From positions 292,382 to 356,381 of the forward strand of contig KZ478061.1 of the NCBI GenBank assembly GCA_002837195.1: 64,000 bases of DNA, given 5' to 3'. Under the pieces are notes generated by a model that was given only the letters and a program-made list of their open reading frames with translations, ran no database searches and was not told the DNA's origin. Source of the stretch: Enterobacterales bacterium CwR94. Lineage in GTDB: Bacteria > Pseudomonadota > Gammaproteobacteria > Enterobacterales > Enterobacteriaceae. Position 1 is the first letter of the stretch. Each line of letters starts with the position of its first letter. The translations under genes were made by a program, and so were the position numbers. Positions 57,262-64,000 of this stretch are shown here, piece after piece.

Positions 57262-57519
57262 ATGGCTGCCGTCATCACACTGCGCGCCACTGGCGCGCAG
57301 GTTCCCTGCATTGATGAAGAGCGTACGCTGCTGGAAACGCTGGAATTAAACCAAATTTGTGTGGAATTTCAGTGTCGCGAAGGGTATTGCGGTTCTTGTC
57401 GTACACGTCTGCTGAAAGGCCAGGTGTGTTATCGCGAGCAACCGCTGGCCTTTATTCAGCAGGGCGAAATTTTGCCCTGCTGTTGTCGCGCCGATGGGGA
57501 TATCGAAATCGAGCTGTAA
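57262..57519 (+). CDS. yfaE: 2Fe-2S ferredoxin YfaE (NrdB cofactor maintenance)
   Basis: This 85-residue ferredoxin has the cluster Cys set in CREGYCGSC plus a distal Cys in ILPCCCR. YfaE donates electrons to regenerate the di-iron tyrosyl cofactor of NrdB. It starts one base after the nrdB stop, indicating translational coupling, and is convergent with yfaY. A small hairpin (57524-57544, GTGCGC/GCGCAC) lies over the junction between the two stop codons. Confidence 0.95.
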   Translation: MAAVITLRATGAQVPCIDEERTLLETLELNQICVEFQCREGYCGSCRTRLLKGQVCYREQPLAFIQQGEILPCCCRADGDIEIEL

Positions 57520-57532
57520 CCGCGTGCGCTGA

Positions 57533-58717
57533 CTATATGCGCACCGTTTCCACAATTTCCACCCAGCCATGCCCGGTGGTCACATCCATTTGCAACAACC
57601 AGCGACGCAGTAAATTCATCGCCAACATCGCCACCATTTTCTGACGCGTTTCCTCACTGTGGCGCAACACATTAAATTTCACTGCCAACGCCCAGGTGCC
57701 TTCTGGCGTATGCAGCGCAATGCCCAGCCGATCGCCGTGCATGCCGCCCACCGTTAACGCCAGTGGTTGCCCCGCTGCGGCGGTTCTCGCCGCCAGTTGC
57801 TGTAAGGATTCCTCCTGCAACGGCAGCACTTCTCCCGCCACCCGCGGTACCTTGCCCGAAGCCAGTTGCCACTGCAGCAAGCCGGCCGTGTATTGCTCAC
57901 TGACACGCAACGCTAAACCTCGCGAGCTCAGCAAACGAGCAAGCAACGCGGGCAGCCCTTCGGTGCCCTCGAAAATAAGGCTATCGCCTGCAATATCGCG
58001 CACCTGCTGGAACAGGGACTCCATTTCGCGACGCTTCGATGATGGCCCCGTCAGTTTCAACTCAATGATCGGCATCGACGAACGATAGCCCATCACCACA
58101 TCCGCTGGCAGCGAGAGCGTTTCCAGATCATTCGCCAGATCGCTTTCACCGCGCCCAAAGGTGGTCAGACGCAGGCAAATCGGCGCATCTTGCAGTTGGT
58201 AGTGCTGACGCAGGCGCGGAATGATTTCATCCGTCACCATACGTTTGAATTCTGATGGCACGCCGGGCGTGAAAAACATCCAACAGCGATTTAAACGCAG
58301 CGCGAATCCGCAGGCGGTGCCAACCGGGTTATTGATCATCTCGGCACCCACGGGAATTTCCGCCTGCTTGCGATTGCTGGGTGCCATTGGGCGACCACGG
58401 CTGGCAAAGTAGGCTTCCATCTCGGCGAGCCACCCCGTGTGCAAGGCCAACTCGACGCCTGCGGCTTTTGCCGCCGCCAACGCGCTGAGATCGTCGCTGG
58501 TTGGTCCCAAGCCGCCGTTGACAATCAGCACATCGGCAATGTGGCTACGCTCCGTTAACACCGCAATCAGCGCCGATAAGCTGTCCCCAACCGTGCTGCG
58601 GCTGGTCATGGGTAAGCCTTGCTCAAATAGCGTCTCTGCCAGCCAGGCGGCATTGGTATCGACGATCTGTCCGTGCAGAACTTCGTCGCCGGTCGCCAAC
58701 ATTTCCACTCTTATCAT
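57533..58717 (-). CDS. yfaY: CinA-like protein YfaY
   Basis: This 394-residue protein has an N-terminal MoCF/CinA domain (VEMLATGDEVLHGQIVDTNAAW, VNGGLGPTSDDLSALA) and a C-terminal CinA-like part that appears degenerate. It matches E. coli YfaY across its length (PSNRKQAE, NNPVGTACGFA, MFFTPGVPSEFK). YfaY is a paralogue of CinA/PncC, and its enzymatic role in nucleotide or NMN metabolism is unproven. It is convergent with yfaE and separated from the catalase gene by about 190 bp. Confidence 0.92.
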   Translation of the reverse strand: MIRVEMLATGDEVLHGQIVDTNAAWLAETLFEQGLPMTSRSTVGDSLSALIAVLTERSHIADVLIVNGGLGPTSDDLSALAAAKAAGVELALHTGWLAEMEAYFASRGRPMAPSNRKQAEIPVGAEMINNPVGTACGFALRLNRCWMFFTPGVPSEFKRMVTDEIIPRLRQHYQLQDAPICLRLTTFGRGESDLANDLETLSLPADVVMGYRSSMPIIELKLTGPSSKRREMESLFQQVRDIAGDSLIFEGTEGLPALLARLLSSRGLALRVSEQYTAGLLQWQLASGKVPRVAGEVLPLQEESLQQLAARTAAAGQPLALTVGGMHGDRLGIALHTPEGTWALAVKFNVLRHSEETRQKMVAMLAMNLLRRWLLQMDVTTGHGWVEIVETVRI

Positions 58718-58905
58718 TATGTTCTCCCGTGGGTTCAGTGCTCTTTACTCTCGCAGGGCGAGCCAATAAAAACAACCGTGATGATTAGCAAGATGGCTTG
58801 TTTGATAAATAGCAGTGATAGCCAGGGTCATTTTGCACAGCCCACCCATAACAGCTGAAAATACAGGCACATTCAGAGACCCCGTCATTACAAGAGGAAT
58901 GCACA

Positions 58906-60348
58906 ATGAGCAAAAAAGGATTAACCACAGCCGCTGGCGCCCCGGTCGCCTCTAACAATAATTCCATGACCGCCGGACGGCGTGGTCCACTGCTGCTGCA
59001 AGACGTCTGGCTGCTGGAGAAGCTGGCACACTTTGATCGCGAAGTGATCCCTGAACGCCGAATGCACGCCAAAGGCTCGGCCGCCTATGGGACCTTCACC
59101 GTGACACAGGATATTTCGGCATTTACGCGCGCAAAAATTTTCTCGTCAGTGGGCAAGCAGACGCCGCTGTTTTTGCGCTTTTCAACCGTCGCCGGAGAAC
59201 GCGGCGGTGCCGATGCCGAACGTGATATCCGTGGCTTCTCGATTAAATTTTACACCGAAGAGGGAAACTGGGATCTGGTCGGCAATAACACCCCCGTCTT
59301 CTATCTGCGCGATCCCCTGAAGTTCCCGGACCTTAACCATGTCGTTAAACGCTGCCCGCGCACCAACCTGCGTAACCCAACCTATAAGTGGGATTTTTTC
59401 TCGCAGTTGCCCGAGTCGCTACACCAGTTAACCATTGATTTCAGCGATCGCGGTCTGCCGCGCTCCTATCGCCATATTCACGGTTTTGGTAGCCACACCT
59501 TTAGTTTTATTAACAACGATAACCAGCGTTTTTGGGTGAAGTTTCATTTGCGCAGTGAGCAAGGTATTGCCAACCTGATGGATGATGAGGCCAACCAACT
59601 GATTGGTGAAGATCGCGAAAGCTCGCAACGCGACCTGCTGGAATCCATTGATAACGGTGACTTCCCCCGCTGGAAATTCTATGTGCAGGTGATGCCAGAG
59701 GCCGAGGCCTCACAAACGCCGTATAACCCCTTTGATCTGACCAAAGTCTGGCCGCATGCTGATTATCCGCTGCTGGAAGTCGGGACGCTGGAGCTGAATC
59801 GCAATCCAGATAACTATTTTGCTGAAGTTGAACAGGTGGCGATGAGCCCGGCCAATGTGGTGCCCGGCATCGGGTTTTCACCGGATCGGATGTTGCAAGG
59901 CCGATTGTTTTCCTACGGCGATGCGCACCGTTATCGCCTGGGCGTTAACCATCATCAGATCCCGGTGAATGCGCCGAAATGTCCCTTCCACAATTACCAT
60001 CGCGATGGTGCCATGCGTATTGACGGCAATAGCGGCAACGGCGCAACTTACGAACCCAACAGCTTTGGTGTCTTTCAGGAGCAACCCGATTTCAGTGAAC
60101 CGCCACTGTCGCTGGAAGGCGCTGCCGACCACTGGAATCACCGTGAAGATGAGGACTATTTTAGCCAGCCCCGTGCGCTGTTTAATTTATTGAGTGATGC
60201 AGAACACCAGCGCATGTTTACGCGTATTGCCAGCGAACTGGTGCAGGTGCCAGAGTTTATTCAGACGCGGCAGATTGCGCTGTTTAATCAAGTGGATGAG
60301 CGCTACGGTGCCGGTGTGGAAAACGCGATACGCGCACTTAAGGGATAA
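58906..60348 (+). CDS. katA: Small-subunit heme catalase (KatA type)
   Basis: This 480-residue monofunctional catalase degrades hydrogen peroxide. The distal His is in [12 protein letters not shown], the Asn in [12 protein letters not shown] and the proximal heme-binding Tyr in [14 protein letters not shown]. The length is typical of small-subunit catalases and unlike the large HPII (KatE) or the KatG peroxidase. There is no signal peptide, so it is probably cytoplasmic. AGAGG precedes ATG by 7 nt. E. coli K-12 has no gene of this type; here it is flanked by yfaY and elaB, so it is an accessory insertion relative to that genome. Confidence 0.94.
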   Translation: MSKKGLTTAAGAPVASNNNSMTAGRRGPLLLQDVWLLEKLAHFDREVIPERRMHAKGSAAYGTFTVTQDISAFTRAKIFSSVGKQTPLFLRFSTVAGERGGADAERDIRGFSIKFYTEEGNWDLVGNNTPVFYLRDPLKFPDLNHVVKRCPRTNLRNPTYKWDFFSQLPESLHQLTIDFSDRGLPRSYRHIHGFGSHTFSFINNDNQRFWVKFHLRSEQGIANLMDDEANQLIGEDRESSQRDLLESIDNGDFPRWKFYVQVMPEAEASQTPYNPFDLTKVWPHADYPLLEVGTLELNRNPDNYFAEVEQVAMSPANVVPGIGFSPDRMLQGRLFSYGDAHRYRLGVNHHQIPVNAPKCPFHNYHRDGAMRIDGNSGNGATYEPNSFGVFQEQPDFSEPPLSLEGAADHWNHREDEDYFSQPRALFNLLSDAEHQRMFTRIASELVQVPEFIQTRQIALFNQVDERYGAGVENAIRALKG

Positions 60349-60367
60349 ACCGAAGAAAAAACCCGCA

Positions 60368-60389
60368 AGGGCCGGAGCGTTCCGGCCCT
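60368..60389. terminator. Hairpin between katA and elaB
   Basis: The stem AGGGCCGGA / TCCGGCCCT has a 4-nt loop between convergent katA and elaB. On the minus strand a T-run (TTTTTT) follows a few bases later, so it serves elaB best. The plus strand lacks T's. Confidence 0.6.
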
Positions 60390-60396
60390 GTTCGCC

Positions 60397-60741
60397 TTAG
60401 CGACGTAGCAACAAGCCCAGTACCAGACCCACTGCCGCGCCCACGCCAACGCCCTGCCACGGTTTGTCATGCACAAAATCATCGGCACGATAGGCCACTT
60501 CTTTGGCACGATAATAGGTGGAATCCGACGCGCTGCTGACGCGTGATTTGACATCGTGCAATGCCGCTTCCGCTTTCGATTTCAGCGCCAGGTATTTCTG
60601 GTCAGCCGGATCGCCTGAGGATTTCAGCACCTCTTCCAGTGTTTCCGTTAACAGTGCCAGATCGTCATCTAACGTGGTTCCCGTCGCTGCGGTTTTTCTT
60701 ACCATGCTTTCCTCCGTGCGATTTTCAACAAGCGTAGTCAT
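60397..60741 (-). CDS. elaB: ElaB, inner-membrane-anchored ribosome-associated protein
   Basis: This 114-residue DUF883 protein (ElaB/YqjD/YgaM family) is mostly helical and charged (DDDLALLTETLEEVLKSSGD, AALHDVKSRVS). A C-terminal membrane helix GVGVGAAVGLVLGLLL anchors it as a tail-anchored protein. Family members in E. coli associate with ribosomes in stationary phase and with stress tolerance. The N-terminus is about a dozen residues longer than in E. coli ElaB; an internal ATG at codon 13 could be an alternative start. It is convergent with the catalase gene. Confidence 0.92.
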   Translation of the reverse strand: MTTLVENRTEESMVRKTAATGTTLDDDLALLTETLEEVLKSSGDPADQKYLALKSKAEAALHDVKSRVSSASDSTYYRAKEVAYRADDFVHDKPWQGVGVGAAVGLVLGLLLRR

Positions 60742-60913
60742 AACTATAGACGCTATTCAGGTTACTGCGCGCATCTCACGGAAAAGCGTGGGTTTATTTG
60801 ATTAATCTGATAAATTGCGCTTAGTGGAATTATTAACCCGACAGGCTGTCGTAACCCCTGAACACGTGGCTTGATAGCCGACCATTCCGTTCACAAAGGA
60901 TAAGATTTCTGGC

Positions 60914-62575
60914 ATGAATCGAAGACTGTTTATGAAAGCATCCATGGCCTGTGCTGCCGTGGGAAGTCTCTCCGGACTCTCTACCCTTTTCTCTCAATAC
61001 GCCTGGGCCGATACCGATATCGCCGATGGAAAAGCCGTTAAATTTGACTTCAATGTTCTGAAGAAAATGGCGGCAGAGATGGCAGCCAAACCCTGGGGCG
61101 GCGCGCCAGGCCCGCTACCAGAAACCCTTGCGACCTTAACACCGCAAGCCTACAACGCCATTCAGTATGATGCCGCGCATTCACTGTGGAATGCGAATGG
61201 CGAAGGACGGCAGTTGGATGCCCAATTCTTCCACGTTGGCATGGGCTTTAAGCGCCGTATTCGCATGTTTGCGGTTGACGCCGACAGCCGCGAAGCACGT
61301 GAAGTGCACTATCGCCCGGAGCTGTTTAATTACGACAAAACCAACGTCGATGTGAAACAACTGGAAGGCAAAACCGATCTCGGGTTCGCTGGGTTCCGCG
61401 TTTTTCAAACCCCGAAGCTGGACAGCCGCGACATTCTCTCGTTCCTCGGTGCCAGCTACTTCCGTGCGGTGGATGATACCTATCAGTACGGGCTCTCTGC
61501 GCGCGGCGTTGCCATTGATACCTTTAGCGACGGCAAAGAAGAGTTCCCGGATTTCACCGCTTTCTGGTTTGAAACCCCGAAAGCGGGCGATACCACCATT
61601 GTGGTGTATGCCCTGCTGGATGGCCCAAGCTGCACCGGTGCCTTCAAATTCACTATCGATTGCGAAGGCAAACGCGTGGTGATGGAAATCGAAAATCACC
61701 TGTATGCGCGCAAAGACATCTGGCAGTTGGGTATCGCGCCGATGACCAGTATGTTCAGTTGCGGCACCAATGAACGACGCATGTGTGACACGATCCATCC
61801 GAATATCCATGATTCCGATCGTCTGGCCATGTGGACTGGCAGCGGCGAGTGGATCTGCCGTCCCCTGAATAATCCGCAGAAATTGCAGTTCAACGCCTAT
61901 CAGGACAATAACCCACGCGGGTTTGGTCTGTTGCAATTAGATCATAACTTCGAAACCTATCAGGATGTCATGGGCTGGTACGACAAGCGCCCAAGCCTGT
62001 GGGTAGAGCCGCTGAGCAAATGGGGAAAAGGTGCCATTAACTTGATGGAAATCCCCACCACCGGTGAAACGCTGGATAATATCGTGTGCTTCTGGCAGCC
62101 GGAGCACCCCATTAAAGCCGGTGAAAGCTATAACTTCCGCTACAAACTGTACTGGAGCGGTCTGCCACCGGTGCAGAGCCAACTGTCGCGGGTGAAAGCC
62201 ACGCGCACTGGCATGGGTGGCTTCCCGGAAGGCTGGGCACCGGGCGAACACTATCCGAAGGAGTGGGCACGTCGCTTCGCCGTGGACTTTATCGGCGGAG
62301 ATTTAGAGGCTGCTGCACCAAAAGGGATTGAACCGGTCATCACGGTTTCGTCGGGTCTCATCAAGCAGGTCGAGATCCTGTATGTTGCGCCGATGAAAGG
62401 CTATCGCATTCAGTTCGACTGGTATCCCAATAGCCCAGACGCGAAGCCGGTTGATATGCGCATGTTCTTACGCACGCAGGGTGAGACGCTGAGTGAAACC
62501 TGGCTGTATCAGTATTTCCCGCCGCCGCCTGACAAACGTAAATACGTTGATGACCGGATAATGACCATCAACTAA
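60914..62575 (+). CDS. opgD: Glucan biosynthesis protein D (OpgD/MdoD)
   Basis: This 553-residue periplasmic protein shapes osmoregulated periplasmic glucans made by OpgGH. A twin-arginine signal is present ([20 protein letters not shown]..., cut near YAWA), so it is exported folded by Tat. The core resembles OpgG and includes [10 protein letters not shown] and [10 protein letters not shown]. In E. coli opgD lies elsewhere, so this position between elaB and nuoN is a rearrangement. A terminator follows. Confidence 0.94.
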   Translation: MNRRLFMKASMACAAVGSLSGLSTLFSQYAWADTDIADGKAVKFDFNVLKKMAAEMAAKPWGGAPGPLPETLATLTPQAYNAIQYDAAHSLWNANGEGRQLDAQFFHVGMGFKRRIRMFAVDADSREAREVHYRPELFNYDKTNVDVKQLEGKTDLGFAGFRVFQTPKLDSRDILSFLGASYFRAVDDTYQYGLSARGVAIDTFSDGKEEFPDFTAFWFETPKAGDTTIVVYALLDGPSCTGAFKFTIDCEGKRVVMEIENHLYARKDIWQLGIAPMTSMFSCGTNERRMCDTIHPNIHDSDRLAMWTGSGEWICRPLNNPQKLQFNAYQDNNPRGFGLLQLDHNFETYQDVMGWYDKRPSLWVEPLSKWGKGAINLMEIPTTGETLDNIVCFWQPEHPIKAGESYNFRYKLYWSGLPPVQSQLSRVKATRTGMGGFPEGWAPGEHYPKEWARRFAVDFIGGDLEAAAPKGIEPVITVSSGLIKQVEILYVAPMKGYRIQFDWYPNSPDAKPVDMRMFLRTQGETLSETWLYQYFPPPPDKRKYVDDRIMTIN

Positions 62576-62596
62576 CACCGGTGCTTTGCACTGACT

Positions 62597-62631
62597 GCCC
62601 TCTTCCGCTGCTGCGCAAGGGGGCTTTTTTT
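62597..62631 (+). terminator. Terminator of opgD
   Basis: The stem GCCCTCTT / AAGGGGGC contains one G-T pair and a 12-nt loop, followed by seven T's, 22 bp after the stop codon. Confidence 0.8.
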
Positions 62632-62633
62632 GG

Positions 62634-62662
62634 GCAAAAAAAATCAGGCCCGCAGGCCTGAT
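62634..62662 (-). terminator. Terminator of nuoN
   Basis: The stem ATCAGGCC / GGCCTGAT has a 4-nt loop and on the minus strand is followed by nine T's. It lies 22 bp after the nuoN stop. Confidence 0.9.
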
Positions 62663-62684
62663 GAGTATTTTTCGCCGAGGGCGA

Positions 62685-64000
62685 TTACATCATGGGTTGT
62701 GCCATCTGCACCAGAGAGATCAGCGGTTGCGGATAGACACCCAGCAACAGCACCAAAATCGCAGAAATCAGCACCACAATACCGCCCGCCGTCACTGCCC
62801 AATTGTTTGGAGTGTCGCGCTGATGCAGCTCAGGTGGTGCCAGGTACAGGCTCACGGTGACACGCAAGTAGTAGTACAGGCCAATCGCACTGCCCAGTAC
62901 CACTGCCGCCGTCAACCACCACAGATGCGCATTCACACCCACGGCCAGCACATAGAACTTACCAATAAAGCCCAGTGTCATCGGGATACCCGCCAGTGAC
63001 AGCATCATCACTGTCATCACCGCAGCCAGAATCGGACGGTGCCAGAACAGGCCACGGTAAGAGTACAGCGAATCCGCGTCCGGGCCACGATACGGGCTGG
63101 ACATCAGACTCACGACACCAAACGCGCCGAGGCTGCTAAACAAGTAACCGGCCAGGTAAACGCCCGCCGTTTCAATAGGCAACTGATGGGTTTGCACCGC
63201 AATCAGAGCAATCAGCAGGTAGCCGAGGTGCGCGATAGAGGAGAAACCCAACAGACGCTTGATGTTGGACTGGGTCAGCGCCATCAGGTTACCAAACAGA
63301 ATCGACACAAAGGCGATAATTGCCAGCACGGTACGTACCGCTTCGCTGTCTGCCGCAGGCGCATACATAAACAGACGCAGCACCACAGCAAAGATAGCGA
63401 TTTTACTGGCCGTGGCCAGGAAGGTAGAGACCGGTGCAGGCGCACCCTGATAAACATCTGGCGTCCACAAGTGGAAAGGCACCAGGGACAGCTTAAAGCC
63501 CAGACCAACAATCATCAGACCCAATCCTGCCAGCAGCAGAGGTTGGTGAATCAGCGAATCGTTGAGGCTTTTGCCCAGCGCCGCAAAGCTCAGGTCACCG
63601 GACTCCGCATACACCAGCGCCATACCAAACAGCAGGAAGGAAGAGGCTGCGGCAGACAGAATGGTGTACTTGATACTGGCTTCCAGTGAACGTCGTTGGC
63701 GGAATGCGTAGCCAATCAAGCCGAATAACGGCAACGAGATAAGCTCAATACCAAGGAACATCGAGGCCATGTGGTTAGAGGCCGACAACAGGATGCCTCC
63801 CAATGCCGCAATCAGCACCAGCAGGTAGAACTCATCACGGTTGTCAGGATAGCCCGCCAGCCACGGATACGCGAACGTACAGGTCGCCAGACTGGCGATC
63901 AGCACCAACCCGGTATAGAACATCGCATAGCCATCAACGCGCATAAGCGGTGTGACATCCATCGCGCCCGCTTGCCCAACAAAATAGAGGGACAGCAGCG
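62685..64000 (-). CDS. nuoN: NADH-quinone oxidoreductase subunit N, C-terminal part
   Basis: About 437 residues of NuoN are seen. The N-terminal roughly 48 residues lie beyond the right edge, since the frame stays open through 64000 and reads [21 protein letters not shown]. NuoN is an antiporter-like proton-pumping membrane subunit of complex I. Conserved pieces are [41 protein letters not shown] and [20 protein letters not shown]. As the last nuo gene it is followed by a strong terminator, matching the usual operon end. Confidence 0.95.
   Translation of the reverse strand, partial: LLSLYFVGQAGAMDVTPLMRVDGYAMFYTGLVLIASLATCTFAYPWLAGYPDNRDEFYLLVLIAALGGILLSASNHMASMFLGIELISLPLFGLIGYAFRQRRSLEASIKYTILSAAASSFLLFGMALVYAESGDLSFAALGKSLNDSLIHQPLLLAGLGLMIVGLGFKLSLVPFHLWTPDVYQGAPAPVSTFLATASKIAIFAVVLRLFMYAPAADSEAVRTVLAIIAFVSILFGNLMALTQSNIKRLLGFSSIAHLGYLLIALIAVQTHQLPIETAGVYLAGYLFSSLGAFGVVSLMSSPYRGPDADSLYSYRGLFWHRPILAAVMTVMMLSLAGIPMTLGFIGKFYVLAVGVNAHLWWLTAAVVLGSAIGLYYYLRVTVSLYLAPPELHQRDTPNNWAVTAGGIVVLISAILVLLLGVYPQPLISLVQMAQPMM

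Overview
The window is a chromosomal segment of a Gram-negative enterobacterium. Gene order and protein sequences (yejK-yejL-yejM-proL, yojI-alkB-apbE-ompC-micF, rcsD-rcsB/rcsC-gyrA-ubiG, nrdA-nrdB-yfaE-yfaY, elaB, nuoN) follow the E. coli backbone with several blocks lost or replaced. There is no narP/ccm/nap block after proL, no ada beside alkB, and no yfaL between ubiG and nrdA. A plant-associated or environmental member of the Enterobacterales, probably Erwiniaceae (Pantoea/Erwinia-like), is my best inference. The genus cannot be proven from the sequence alone.

Layout. 1-2.7 kb: end of yejK, yejL, yejM (LPS-control membrane protein) and tRNA-Pro(GGG). 2.7-3.9 kb: three small accessory genes (a secreted TonB-C-like protein, a Cys/His-rich 70-residue protein and a 68-residue protein of unknown role). 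3.9-9.5 kb: yojI, alkB, apbE, two small ORFs, an OmpC-type porin and the divergent antisense sRNA MicF. 9.7-33.7 kb: an approximately 24-kb type I secretion/adhesin locus, all on the minus strand. In the order of transcription it holds a 5,454-residue BapA-like adhesin with about 50 Ig-like repeats, a second and much smaller substrate-like protein (806 residues, 5 repeats, related C-terminus), a TolC-family outer-membrane protein, an ABC exporter and an HlyD-family adaptor. It sits between micF and rcsD, which are close neighbours in E. coli.

34.5-42.0 kb: an MFS transporter placed 18 bp ahead of rcsD, then rcsB and convergent rcsC (the Rcs envelope-stress phosphorelay). 42.0-45.6 kb: gyrA and divergent ubiG. 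45.6-53.3 kb: a complete AI-2 uptake and signalling locus, lsrACDB-G divergent from lsrRK, but without lsrF, lying between ubiG and nrdA. 53.3-64 kb: class Ia ribonucleotide reductase nrdAB with its ferredoxin yfaE (DnaA and NrdR-like sites upstream), yfaY, a small-subunit catalase, elaB, the Tat-exported glucan protein opgD, and most of nuoN.

Functionally the window combines surface and envelope biology (porin, giant adhesin, Rcs, osmoregulated glucans, LPS control) with quorum signalling (lsr). This fits a biofilm-forming, host- or plant-associated lifestyle. The most unusual item is the pairing of the giant adhesin with a miniature co-encoded relative in one secretion locus. No insertion sequence, prophage, integrase or CRISPR array was seen.
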